A stretch of DNA of 64,000 nucleotides from assembly GCA_964602655.1 (NCBI GenBank), contig CAZRSF010000015.1, positions 1-64,000 on the forward strand, given 5' to 3'. Positions within the stretch are counted from its first letter, which is position 1. Each line of letters begins with the position of its first letter. The position numbers and the translations under genes were made by a program. Positions 41,474 to 49,999 of the stretch are shown here, in pieces. The notes beneath the pieces were generated by a model, which saw only the letters and a list, made by a program, of their open reading frames with translations, was not told where the DNA came from and made no database searches. Origin of the DNA: Moduliflexus sp964602655. GTDB lineage: Bacteria; Moduliflexota; Moduliflexia; Moduliflexales; Moduliflexaceae.

Positions 41474-41490
41474 TGGCATTCGGATAGCAT
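41474..41490 (+). promoter_or_regulatory. Possible sigma-54 promoter for gltB
   Basis: TGGCATTCGGATAGCAT has the GG and GC dinucleotides 10 bases apart and keeps TGGCA and T-GCA of the -24/-12 consensus. It lies about 175 bases before gltB, a gene often under nitrogen control. One match in an A+T-rich region can be chance. Confidence 0.35.
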
Positions 41491-41662
41491 TGCCTGGATT
41501 TACGGCAAATTCAAGCGATGGCACAGCTTTTGTATTTTTTCTTCAGGCGCGCATGTTGTGACAGCAGAGGTAATAACGCCTGCTCATGACGAGAGAGGCG
41601 CTCTGCGTGGCGTACGCAGACGCATCTTTCGCAGAGAGCGGGGCAGCACGAGGTGAGATGTC

Positions 41663-44600
41663 ATGATGGACAACGTTCCCAATCAGCGAGAACAGGGATT
41701 GTACGAGCCGTCGCTTGAGCACGATAACTGCGGCGTCGGGTTTATTGTAAATATCAAAGGTCGCAAATCCCACGATATTGTCAGAAGTGGAATTCAAATC
41801 TTAATGAATTTAGCCCACCGGGGCGCAACCGGCTCAGACCCGGATACCGGCGATGGCGCTGGTATTTTACTCCAAATCCCGGATGAATTTTTTCGAAAAG
41901 AATTACAGCACAAATTCGATCTGCCGACCGTCGGGCGCTATGGCGTGGGGAACGTCTTTCTGCCCACGAACGAGAACGAACGGATTCTCTGCGAAGAATG
42001 GATCGAAGCGATTGTGCAGGAAGAGGGGCAGGTTTTTTTCGGCTGGCGCGACGTGCCAGTTGATTTGAAGAAAGCGGGACGCACTGCCCGCGCTGCTGCT
42101 CCGGCGTTCAAACAGATTTTTATCGGACGCGGCGCAAATGTGGCGGATCAAGACGCCTTCGAACGCAAACTCTACATTATTCGTAAAAAAATCGAAAAGA
42201 AAGCCCTGAATTCAGAAATTTCTCAGAAGGATTTATTTTTTATTTGCAGCTTATCCTCCCGAACCATTGTGTATAAGGGGCAACTCAAATCCGAACAGTT
42301 AAAAGATTTTTACGCCGATCTCTCTGATCCGACGTTCCGGTCGGCGATTGCGCTCGTGCATTCGCGCTACAGCACCAACACGTTCCCGTCATGGCGCCTG
42401 GCGCATCCGTACCGCATCCTCTGCCATAACGGCGAAATCAACACGCTGCGCGGCAACATCAACCGCATGGCCGCCCGTGAAAGTATCTGCAAAAGCGAGC
42501 TCTTCGGCAGCGAGTTGCAGAAAGTTTTCCCGGTCGTCACCCCGAACGGCAGCGATTCCGCGACCTTTGACAACGTGCTGGAATTTCTCGCGCTAACTGG
42601 CCGCGATCTGCCGCACGCGGTCATGATGATGGCACCGGAAGCATGGGAAGGCAACGAGAACATGGAGCAGGCCAAACGCGATTTTTACAATTACCACTCC
42701 TGCTTTATGGAACCCTGGGACGGCCCGGCGCTGATTGCCTTCAGCGATGGCCGCTATATCGGCACGGTGCTGGATCGGAACGGCTTGCGTCCGGCGCGGT
42801 ATTGCATCGTCAACAACGAAACCGTCGTGATGGGGTCTGAAACCGGCGTGTTGCCGATTCCAGAAGAAGAAATCACGTTCAAAGGCCGCTTGCAGCCCGG
42901 CAAAATGCTGCTGATTGACACCGACGCGGGCAAGATCATTGACGATAAAGAATTAAAAATGAAATACGCCCACCGCAAACCCTACGGTCAATGGCTGCGA
43001 GAAAATATGGTGGACGTTGACGAACTGCCTGATCCGAAAAACGTCTATAAAAGCGACCTTGAGACGATTGTCGAACGGCAGCGGGCGTTCGGCTATACCT
43101 CCGAAGACGTGCGCGTGCTGCTCTATCCGAAAGCGGTCGAAGCGTTGGAAGCGACCGGTTCGATGGGGTCGGACACGCCGCTTTCCGTGCTGTCGGATAA
43201 GCCTCAGCCGCTTTTTTCCTATTTCCGTCAGTTGTTCGCGCAGGTGACGAACCCGCCGATTGATCCGATTCGCGAGGAGGTCATCATGGCGGAAGAGAGC
43301 AAACTCGGCATCGAGCAGAACATTCTGGAGGAAGGCCCGCAGCACTGCCGCGTGTTGCGCCTGCCGCGCCCGATTCTGACGAATGCGTCTATGGCGAAAA
43401 TTCGCGAGTTGCAGCATTATCATCTGCGGGCGACGACGATCCCGATTTTGTTCCAGGATACCGGCAGCGAGCATGATCTTGAAAACGCGATGGAAGAACT
43501 GTTCCGCAAGGCCGACCGGGCGATTGACGAGGGCTACACCTTGCTGATTCTCTCGGATCGCGGCGTGGATAAAACGCATATTCCAATTCCGATTCTGCTG
43601 GCCTGCGCCGGAACGCATCATCATTTGATTCGCAAAGGAACGCGCAACCGCGTCAGTCTGCTTGCTGAAACCGGCGAAGCCCGTGACATGCACCATTTCG
43701 CCTTGTTGATCGGTTACGGCGTCCGCGCGGTGAATCCGTATTTGGCGCTCGAAACGCTTGATCACGAGTTGCAGCGCGGTCATTTCCCTTCGGAAATAGA
43801 CCCAAAAACCGCGCAGTATCATTTCTTGAAAGCGATGCGCAAAGGGCTGTTCAAAATTATCTCGAAAATGGGCATCTCGACGATTCACTCCTATTGCGGG
43901 GCACAGATTTTCGAGGCGGTCGGCCTGAATGCGACCTGCGTCAATAAATATTTCACCGCGACGCCATCGCGCATCGGCGGCATCGGCATCAAAGAGATTC
44001 AGCGGGAAACGTTGGAACGGCATCGCGCGGCATACAAATATCGCCCGATCCGGGAACGCAACGTGCTGGACAATGGCGGAAATTATCAGTGGCGCGTGGA
44101 TGGCGAATTTCACCAGATCAACCCGGAAATTATCGCGACGCTGCAACAAGCGACGCGGAGCGGCGATTACAAATTGTATAAAAAATACGCGGCGATGATT
44201 AACGATCACAATCGCAATTTTTCGAATCTGCGCGGGCTGCTGCGATTCAAAAAAGGGAATCCGATTCCATTGGAAGAAGTCGAACCGGCAAGCGCTATCG
44301 TCAAACGCTTTGCGACTGGCGCGATGTCGTTCGGCTCGATTTCCCGCGAGGCGCATGAAACGCTCGCGATTGCCATGAACCGGCTCGGCGGTTTTTCGAA
44401 CACCGGCGAAGGCGGCGAAGACCCGGCGCGTTATATTCCGCTGCCGAATGGTGACTTGAAACGCAGCCGCATCAAACAGGTCGCGCCTGGGCGATTCGGC
44501 GTGAACCTGGAATATCTCGTCAATGCGGATCAAATTCAGATTAAAATGGCGCAGGGCGCAAAACCAGGAGAAGGCGGGCAGTTGCCGGGGCGCAAAGTGT

Positions 44601-46168
44601 CGCGGGAAATCGCGAAAACCCGCCGCACCGTGCCGGGCGTGGTGTTGATTTCGCCGCCGCCGCACCATGATATTTATTCTATCGAAGATTTGGCGCAGTT
44701 GATTTACGATCTGAAAAACGCGAACCATCACGCCAACATCAGCGTCAAGCTCGTGTCCGAAATCGGCGTCGGCATCATCGCGGCGGGCGTCGCGAAAGGG
44801 AAAGCGGATTGCGTCTTGATCAGCGGCTGCGAAGGCGGCACGGGCGCGTCGCCGGTGTCGTCCATCAAATACGCCGGGCTGCCAATGGAACTCGGCATCG
44901 CGGAAACGCAGCAAGTCTTAGTGATGAACCACCTGCGCGGGCGGATTCGCGTCCAGACTGACGGGCAGTTGAAAACCGGGCGCGACGTGGCGATTGCCGC
45001 CATGCTCGGCGCGGACGAATTCGGCTTCTCTTCGATTGCGCTCGTGACATTAGGATGTATCATGCTGCGTAAATGCCATCTTGACGCCTGTCTCGTCGGG
45101 ATTGCGACCCAAAAACCGGAACTGCGGCGAAACTTCTGCGGCAAACCGGAATATGTGGTGAATTTCTTTACGTATGTGGCGGAAGAATGCCGCGAAATCA
45201 TGGCGGAACTCGGTTTCCGCACTTTTGATGAAATGATCGGGCGCGTGGACATGCTGGAAGCCAACGACGCGATTACCCACTGGAAAGCGAAAGGCGTGGA
45301 TTTGACGCCGCTGCTGCATAAACCGGACGTGCCTGCGGACGTGGCGATTCACCATGTCGAGCGGCAGCAGCATCATTTGGAAACGATTCTGGATCGCGTC
45401 CTGATCGAGCATTCCCAGGAAGCGATTGATAACGAAAAACCGGTCTATATCGAACTGCCGATCAATAACACGAACCGAACAGTCGGCACGATGCTGAGTT
45501 CGGAAATTACCAGAAAATACGGCGACATCGGCCTGCCGGAAGACACGATCAATATCCGTTTTACCGGATCGGCGGGGCAAAGTTTCGGGGCTTTCCTGGC
45601 GCGGGGCGTCACGCTCGCGCTGGAAGGCGACGCCAACGATTACGTCGGCAAAGGGCTGTCGGGCGGTAAAATCATGATTATGCCGTCGCGCCGGGCGAGT
45701 TTCAAGCCAGAAGAGAATACCATTGCCGGAAACGTTATTCTTTATGGCGCGATTAACGGCGAAATGTATCTGCGCGGCATTGTCGGCGAACGTTTTGCCG
45801 TGAGGAACAGCGGCGCGAAAGCGGTCGTGGAAGGCGTCGGCGATCATGGCTGCGAATACATGACCGGCGGCTGCGTTGTCATTCTCGGCCCGACCGGACG
45901 CAACTTCGCGGCGGGCATGAGCGGCGGCTTCGCGTTTGTCTGGGATCGCGACCGCGCGTTTGCCAGCCGGTGCAATATGGAGATGGTTGACCTGTTCCCG
46001 GTGCTGCGCGAAGAAGATCGGCACGAATTGAAGAAACTGATTCGCCGCCATTACGGCTACACGAAAAGTTCGGTGGCCGAATATGTCCTGGAAAATTGGG
46101 ACAGCGTACTGCCGCAATTCGTGAAAGTCTATCCTAAAGAATATCGCCGCGTTATCGAAGGCAAATAG
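41663..46168 (+). CDS. gltB: Glutamate synthase large subunit (GOGAT)
   Basis: The 1501-residue protein has the four GltB regions. The N-terminal glutaminase domain has the nucleophile Cys in DNCGVGF (a short propeptide of about 22 residues is normally removed). A central domain follows, then the FMN-binding synthase domain (GAMSFGSISREAH, then GAKPGEGGQLPG and GCEGGTGASP). The 3Fe-4S cysteines are GCIMLRKCHLDAC (C-x5-C-x4-C). A C-terminal beta-helix is also present (GNVILYGAINGEMYLRG, GGCVVILGPTGRNFAAGMSGG). It makes two glutamates from glutamine and 2-oxoglutarate with gltD, which follows. Size and residues are normal. Confidence 0.97.
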   Translation: MMDNVPNQREQGLYEPSLEHDNCGVGFIVNIKGRKSHDIVRSGIQILMNLAHRGATGSDPDTGDGAGILLQIPDEFFRKELQHKFDLPTVGRYGVGNVFLPTNENERILCEEWIEAIVQEEGQVFFGWRDVPVDLKKAGRTARAAAPAFKQIFIGRGANVADQDAFERKLYIIRKKIEKKALNSEISQKDLFFICSLSSRTIVYKGQLKSEQLKDFYADLSDPTFRSAIALVHSRYSTNTFPSWRLAHPYRILCHNGEINTLRGNINRMAARESICKSELFGSELQKVFPVVTPNGSDSATFDNVLEFLALTGRDLPHAVMMMAPEAWEGNENMEQAKRDFYNYHSCFMEPWDGPALIAFSDGRYIGTVLDRNGLRPARYCIVNNETVVMGSETGVLPIPEEEITFKGRLQPGKMLLIDTDAGKIIDDKELKMKYAHRKPYGQWLRENMVDVDELPDPKNVYKSDLETIVERQRAFGYTSEDVRVLLYPKAVEALEATGSMGSDTPLSVLSDKPQPLFSYFRQLFAQVTNPPIDPIREEVIMAEESKLGIEQNILEEGPQHCRVLRLPRPILTNASMAKIRELQHYHLRATTIPILFQDTGSEHDLENAMEELFRKADRAIDEGYTLLILSDRGVDKTHIPIPILLACAGTHHHLIRKGTRNRVSLLAETGEARDMHHFALLIGYGVRAVNPYLALETLDHELQRGHFPSEIDPKTAQYHFLKAMRKGLFKIISKMGISTIHSYCGAQIFEAVGLNATCVNKYFTATPSRIGGIGIKEIQRETLERHRAAYKYRPIRERNVLDNGGNYQWRVDGEFHQINPEIIATLQQATRSGDYKLYKKYAAMINDHNRNFSNLRGLLRFKKGNPIPLEEVEPASAIVKRFATGAMSFGSISREAHETLAIAMNRLGGFSNTGEGGEDPARYIPLPNGDLKRSRIKQVAPGRFGVNLEYLVNADQIQIKMAQGAKPGEGGQLPGRKVSREIAKTRRTVPGVVLISPPPHHDIYSIEDLAQLIYDLKNANHHANISVKLVSEIGVGIIAAGVAKGKADCVLISGCEGGTGASPVSSIKYAGLPMELGIAETQQVLVMNHLRGRIRVQTDGQLKTGRDVAIAAMLGADEFGFSSIALVTLGCIMLRKCHLDACLVGIATQKPELRRNFCGKPEYVVNFFTYVAEECREIMAELGFRTFDEMIGRVDMLEANDAITHWKAKGVDLTPLLHKPDVPADVAIHHVERQQHHLETILDRVLIEHSQEAIDNEKPVYIELPINNTNRTVGTMLSSEITRKYGDIGLPEDTINIRFTGSAGQSFGAFLARGVTLALEGDANDYVGKGLSGGKIMIMPSRRASFKPEENTIAGNVILYGAINGEMYLRGIVGERFAVRNSGAKAVVEGVGDHGCEYMTGGCVVILGPTGRNFAAGMSGGFAFVWDRDRAFASRCNMEMVDLFPVLREEDRHELKKLIRRHYGYTKSSVAEYVLENWDSVLPQFVKVYPKEYRRVIEGK

Positions 46169-46202
46169 ATGGAGGAAAAATAGTATCGCAGATTGATGGT
46201 AG

Positions 46203-46222
46203 GGCGGAGTTGAATCTCCGCC
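46203..46222. repeat. Small hairpin between gltB and gltD
   Basis: GGCGGAG and CTCCGCC surround TTGAAT in the gap between gltB and gltD, 27 bases before the chosen gltD start. It could alter the ratio of the two subunits or be another dispersed repeat. Confidence 0.5.
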
Positions 46223-46249
46223 ATTTCTGCGATGTATTTATATAAAATT

Positions 46250-47686
46250 ATGGGAAAAGTCCTCGGTTTTCTGGATTTCAACCGGCAGGATTATCAAAAA
46301 GAGCCTGTCAGCATCCGGGTGCGACATTGGGACGAGTTTATCGAATTTCCGTCGCAAGAAGAGATGAAAAATCAGGGGGCGCGCTGTATGGATTGCGGCG
46401 TACCATTCTGTCACTGGGCATGTCCGGTGAGCAACTTAATTCCGAATTTTGACGATTTAGTCTATCGCGGCTGCTGGCGCGAAGCGTTCGAGATGCTGAT
46501 GAAGACCAACAATTTCCCGGAATTTACCGGGAGAGTCTGTCCCGCGCCCTGTGAAAATTCATGCGTGTTAGCGATTCATGAACCGGCGGTGACGATTAAG
46601 AATATCGAGTTTTCGATCATCGAACAAGCCTATCGCGAAGGTTGGATGAAGCCCGAACCGCCGGAATTCCGCACTGGAAAAAAAGTGGCGGTGATCGGCT
46701 CTGGTCCTGCCGGATTGGCCTGCGCTGACGAGTTAAACAAAATGGGGCACTCCGTCGTCGTGTATGAAAAAAATGAATTTATCGGCGGCATCATGGCGCT
46801 CGGTATCCCGGAATTTAAATTGCAAGCCAAGTTTATCAACCGACGTTTAGCGATTATGGAAGAAGAAGGCGTTGTGTTCAAAACCGGCGCGTATGTGGGA
46901 CGCGACATCAGCGTCAATCAATTGCGACAGGAATTCGACGCGCTCGTGTTATGCGGCGGCGCGGAGAAACCGCGCGATTTGACGGTCGAAGGCCGCGACC
47001 TGAAAGGCGTGCATTTTGCGATGGATTACCTGACGCAGCAGAATCGCGTGAATCGCGGCATTGCGATTCCGACGGAACAGCGCATCTCGGCGGCTGGCAA
47101 ACGCGTGATTGTGCTCGGCGGCGGCGATACTGGCGCGGACTGCGTCGGCACGGCGACCCGGCAAGGCGCGGCGTCGGTGAAACAATTCGAATTGCTGCCC
47201 GAACCGCCGAAAGAACGGCCTGCTGATAATCCCTGGCCGCAATGGGCGCGAATTCTGCGTTCTTCAAGCTCACATGAAGAAGGCAGCGTCATCCGGGATT
47301 ACAGCATCATGACCAAACAGTTGATTGGTGAAGATGGCGTGGTGAAAAAACTGCACGGCGTCCGGCTGGAATTCAGCGAGCCTGATCCGGCGACCGGTCG
47401 GCGCGATATGAAAGAGATTCCCGGCAGCGAATTTGTCGAAGATGCGGATTTAGTCATTTTAGCAATGGGATTCGTGTCACCGGTGAAAGAAGGGATGCTG
47501 ACGGAATTCGGCGTCACGCTGGACGAACGCGGTAATGTCAAAACCGACGACAACCGCATGACCTCGGTGTCGGGCGTGTTTGCGGCAGGCGATATGCGTC
47601 GTGGGCAATCGTTGGTGGTCTGGGCGATTCATGAAGGCCGCGCCGCTGCCAAAGGTGTGCAGACGTATTTGGCAGCGCGGCAATAA
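46250..47686 (+). CDS. gltD: Glutamate synthase small subunit
   Basis: The start is taken as ATG 46250 (MGKVLGFLDFNRQDY), the usual family beginning; an in-frame ATG at 46232 adds six residues. The 478-residue protein has two 4Fe-4S cysteine groups (CMDCGVPFCHWACPV and CPAPCENSC), an FAD-binding region (GSGPAGLACADEL) and an NADPH region (LGGGDTGADCVG). A C-terminal FAD motif GVFAAGDMRRGQSLVVWAI follows. It passes electrons from NAD(P)H to GltB. No clear Shine-Dalgarno is seen. The terminator follows 5 bases after the stop. The gene is intact. Confidence 0.96.
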   Translation: MGKVLGFLDFNRQDYQKEPVSIRVRHWDEFIEFPSQEEMKNQGARCMDCGVPFCHWACPVSNLIPNFDDLVYRGCWREAFEMLMKTNNFPEFTGRVCPAPCENSCVLAIHEPAVTIKNIEFSIIEQAYREGWMKPEPPEFRTGKKVAVIGSGPAGLACADELNKMGHSVVVYEKNEFIGGIMALGIPEFKLQAKFINRRLAIMEEEGVVFKTGAYVGRDISVNQLRQEFDALVLCGGAEKPRDLTVEGRDLKGVHFAMDYLTQQNRVNRGIAIPTEQRISAAGKRVIVLGGGDTGADCVGTATRQGAASVKQFELLPEPPKERPADNPWPQWARILRSSSSHEEGSVIRDYSIMTKQLIGEDGVVKKLHGVRLEFSEPDPATGRRDMKEIPGSEFVEDADLVILAMGFVSPVKEGMLTEFGVTLDERGNVKTDDNRMTSVSGVFAAGDMRRGQSLVVWAIHEGRAAAKGVQTYLAARQ

Positions 47687-47691
47687 CCTGA

Positions 47692-47730
47692 ACGTGTCAG
47701 GCACTTTGGAAGTGCCTGACACGTTTTTTT
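47692..47730 (+). terminator. Rho-independent terminator after gltD (Family B palindrome)
   Basis: ACGTGTCAGGCACTT and its complement form a 15-bp stem around TGG, followed by seven T. It is a variant of the TGTCAGACAC family used as a terminator. Confidence 0.85.
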
Positions 47731-47796
47731 GTTTTCAACGTATGGGCGGCATGACGACTGGCGAAAACTGGCAGTTTTTCCGCCTGCGTGATGCCT

Positions 47797-48216
47797 TTAA
47801 TTGATAAGGATTTTAAAAAATTTTGCACCAAATGGTTCTGCGCATGAGTTCTTGTTGATTTTGTAATCCCAGAGTTGCGGCGAATCCACATTCACGACAA
47901 ATCCAAACGAACCGGCCTGAAGAGGCGTTCCAGAAATCTTCACACGGTTATCATCCTGCTTCCAGGTTAATCCAGGCGGTAATGACGATATCGAAAAATC
48001 GTACGTCACCATGTCATCAATGTTGTCCGAATGTTTAACGTCCGCCCTGATCTTTGCATGATACGCCTTGCCAACGATTCCATCTGGCACGGTATCCGTC
48101 AGTATCTCTATTTCAGGGCAAAAAAGCTGGTCAAAAAGCTGGTCGCATCCACTCAGCAATAATCCGCTCCAAAGGCAAAACATGGCAAACCATGCGGTTG
48201 TACGCATATTTTTCAT
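47797..48216 (-). CDS. Putative lipoprotein with a cadherin/Ig-like domain
   Basis: The 139-residue protein has a lipoprotein signal with LLLSGC (lipobox) near residue 24. A domain then resembles the putative Ig repeat: VPDGIVGKAYHAKI, FSISSLPPGLTWKQ, then ISGTPLQAGSFGFVV. Such domains are found in many surface proteins; function is unknown. The gene is A+T-rich compared with gltD and lies in an accessory-looking region. The start is ATG 48216. A fused or longer form would be possible only if the stop were an error; nothing suggests that. Confidence 0.75.
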   Translation of the reverse strand: MKNMRTTAWFAMFCLWSGLLLSGCDQLFDQLFCPEIEILTDTVPDGIVGKAYHAKIRADVKHSDNIDDMVTYDFSISSLPPGLTWKQDDNRVKISGTPLQAGSFGFVVNVDSPQLWDYKINKNSCAEPFGAKFFKILIN

Positions 48217-48322
48217 TCAAACTCACCCCCCTCAAGTCGGATGAAGACTTCAGTTTAGCAGCAGGTAGTGTTCGATCAATTTTGCCACGCCGTCGTTGTC
48301 ACTGGAATCAGTCACATGATTC

Positions 48323-48350
48323 GTAGGGGCGTTCAATTGAACACCCCTAC
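48323..48350. repeat. Second GTTCAATTGAAC palindrome
   Basis: GTAGGGGCGTTCAA and TTGAACACCCCTAC form a near-perfect 28-base palindrome (one mismatch). It is the second copy of the family at 18936-18965. Confidence 0.7.
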
Positions 48351-48405
48351 AAGGATTCGCCTATGATCTTTTTTGCCGCAATTGGCATTAAGATGGCAAG
48401 AAGAA

Positions 48406-48429
48406 CCCAGGTATGTCGAAATACCTGGG
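48406..48429. repeat. CCCAGGTAT/ATACCTGGG hairpin
   Basis: A perfect 9-bp stem around GTCGAA lies 25 bases before the decayed HTH frame on the opposite strand. No T tract accompanies it in either direction. Confidence 0.55.
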
Positions 48430-48453
48430 GGGGTTACTCGTTGTTGTTATGAA

Positions 48454-48732
48454 TCAATCCCTACCATCCAACAAGCCGCCGAGCAATGCGCCGCCAAGCG
48501 CCCCGCCGAGCGAACTCTGTTCCTTGCTTCTGCCGCCAGCCGAAGGTGCATGGCGGAGAATCTGGTCAGCAAGCCGCGAGAACGGCAGGCTTTGCAGAAA
48601 CACGACGCCCGTGCCGCTCAGCGTGGCGAGAATCTTCGCCGCGTCTTTCGGGTCGCCGCCCCGCCAGCGCGTCAGTTTCAAGGCGCGAAGAATATGGTTG
48701 CGCTCAAGTTCCGTTGAGAACGGATGACTCAA
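48454..48732 (-). pseudogene. Decayed C-terminal Fis-type HTH of a sigma-54 activator
   Basis: An open frame of 92 codons with a non-ATG start reads ELERNHILRALKLTRW and then DPKDAAKIL. That equals the beginning of the Fis-type DNA-binding helix-turn-helix of NtrC/FhlA-like activators. After AAKIL the expected recognition helix is lost and the sequence becomes a Gly/Leu-rich tail (GGALGGALLGGLLDGRD). No AAA+ domain precedes it. It is probably a remnant; expression as a small protein cannot be excluded. A related remnant lies at 49801-49973. Confidence 0.4.
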
Positions 48733-48785
48733 CCTCTTCTTGCCATCTCAGCCCGGATTCTATTTACAGGATAGCTGATGATCGT

Positions 48786-49205
48786 TCAAGAGCGAAATAC
48801 GACAAAAGGATTCCAAATCCGCAACATCCCATCAATCAGTTGATCATGCTGCATATCTTCCGAATACACGCGAGTACAATTGGAAACAATCGCTGTGGCT
48901 AACACAAGGCTATCGAAAAATGAATATTGATATTGCTCCTGAATACGCAACGCATGTTTAATCATCTGAAAATCTACCACGAGGATTTCGAAGTTTTCCT
49001 TGAAATCCTCAAGAGCAATGTCCACGGCATTTCTCGGGTATTTGAGCTTTTTAATCAGCACATTGCAGAATTCCATCATGACATGGGTGCTGATGCAAAA
49101 TGTGTGTTCGCTCTCAAAAATAGAGAGGACGATCTGCTGTTTCTCTTTTTCCTGAGAATACAAATAAATCAATACGTTGGTATCAATAAAAATTCTATCG
49201 CTCAT
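48786..49205 (-). CDS. PIN domain toxin (VapC-like)
   Basis: The 139-residue protein has the PIN fold signature: IFIDTNVLIYLY with the first Asp, MMEFCNVLIKK with the Glu, and SFFDSLVLATAI with the third Asp. A later SEDMQHD gives the last acidic group. VapC toxins are ribonucleases acting on tRNA or rRNA and are held in check by a co-encoded antitoxin. The start ATG 49205 overlaps the antitoxin gene by 11 bases. The pair is A+T-rich compared with its surroundings. An intact catalytic set suggests it is functional. Confidence 0.88.
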   Translation of the reverse strand: MSDRIFIDTNVLIYLYSQEKEKQQIVLSIFESEHTFCISTHVMMEFCNVLIKKLKYPRNAVDIALEDFKENFEILVVDFQMIKHALRIQEQYQYSFFDSLVLATAIVSNCTRVYSEDMQHDQLIDGMLRIWNPFVVFRS

Positions 49206-49395
49206 TTGCGTCTTCTCTGCTGAATCGGAAGGTTTTCGTATCTATGTGAATGAGAGTCAGTGAGCGAAAGATTCTTTTTTGTATTGGGCGAATACGCACT
49301 TCAAGCATTTTTCCCGCAAAATTTTCAGGGAGTTTCAACAGCGGTAGTAATTGCTCTGCTGGAATATGCGTTTCGAATATTTGGCGTTGCGTCAT
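49195..49395 (-). CDS. Antitoxin of the PIN toxin pair
   Basis: The start is ATG 49395 (MTQRQIFETHIPAEQLL), preceded by AAGGAG. The 66-residue product has an N-terminal segment (ETHIPAEQLLPLLKLPENFAGKMLEV) and a basic/aromatic C-terminus (RSLTLIHIDTKTFRFS) that overlaps the toxin start. It lacks a clear RHH or AbrB motif, so the antitoxin class is unassigned. The overlap and order (antitoxin first) fit a type II module. Autoregulation by the complex is expected from the family, not shown here. Confidence 0.75.
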   Translation of the reverse strand: MTQRQIFETHIPAEQLLPLLKLPENFAGKMLEVRIRPIQKRIFRSLTLIHIDTKTFRFSREDANER

Positions 49396-49999
49396 GAGTA
49401 ACTCCTTTTTTATTGCGAATTTCATCAGTCCCAAAGATGTTTTTCAGAGATTACGCCTGCGACTTTGCGCACAAGACAAAATAATTCAAGATGCCATTGA
49501 CATGTTCTGTCAATAAAATTCACATCAACTTCATATTCATCAATCACGTCGTTATCATTCATGGTGGAACCCCTCGCTCAATTGCTCACTGCATTTACCG
49601 ATCTTGAAGAGTTCTGTCAATGAATTTTATTCAGATACTTACTGCTGTAAGGGTGAAATCCTTTCTCCTGTAATTGGCGTGTCGCCATCTCCTTTTTATC
49701 GGCGTTACCTTATGCCGTAAATTGGAGCGTTCATTTTTAGGAGTGTCAACGCTTGTTTTAACTGCCAAAGCAAGCTTTGGCACTCCTGAAAATGAACGTT
49801 TCACACAGGCCGCTCGATGCCGAGCTTTTTCATACGGGAGACGAGGGTTTGGGCGTTGATGTCGACAATCTTCGCCGCGCCTTTCGGGTCGCTGACCAGC
49901 CAGCGCGTGAGTCTTAACACGTTGGAAATAGGCAGCGTTCAAGCACTTCTAATGTGGCGATTTCAAACGCCATACCGCCGCATCATGCCGCTCATCAGG
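49396..49999. other. Accessory intergenic region of 604 bases
   Basis: No intact gene is found. A 20-codon plus-strand frame at 49561-49623 (MVEPLAQLLTAF, then EEFCQ) recalls the start of a transposase but cannot be classified. Short repeats containing GGAGTGTCAACG-type sequence lie near 49740-49790. The 3' part holds the decayed HTH at 49801-49973. Confidence 0.45.
49801..49973 (-). pseudogene. Second decayed Fis-type HTH (sigma-54 activator C-terminus)
   Basis: On the minus strand, ISNVLRLTRWLVSDPKGAAKIV and NAQTLVSRMKKLGIERPV, here given as two parts, form a complete Fis-type helix-turn-helix ending in a stop at 49801. Upstream, FEIATLEVLERC is in a different frame, so at least one base is missing around 49945. 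No AAA+ domain or start precedes it; the neighbouring histidine kinase ends at 50000. It is clearly a gene remnant related to the one at 48454-48732. Confidence 0.6.

Larger units (their letters stand above)
41221..41662. other. 442-base intergenic region upstream of gltB
   Basis: No gene is seen. It contains the Family B palindrome just after the permease stop, an A+T-rich stretch, a possible sigma-54 promoter at 41474-41490 and, close to gltB, imperfect CTCTGCGT/ACGCAGA repeats (41590-41640). Confidence 0.55.
48217..48785. other. Intergenic and decayed region
   Basis: These 569 bases hold two palindromes (48323-48350 and 48406-48429) and a decayed Fis-type HTH fragment on the minus strand (48454-48732). 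Open frames on the plus strand (48373-48902) overlap the fragment and have no family features. Confidence 0.5.

Noticed and set aside
42953..44914. 653-codon open frame opposite gltB
   Set aside because: It is the complement of the intact gltB gene and has no domain features; its Arg/His/Gln-rich composition is typical of a shadow frame.
6393..47730. The repeated palindromes as a CRISPR array
   Set aside because: Copies are kilobases apart, not regularly spaced, and no cas gene is present.
49561..49623. 20-codon frame resembling the start of a transposase
   Set aside because: It is too short to assign to a family; noted only as a possible remnant.
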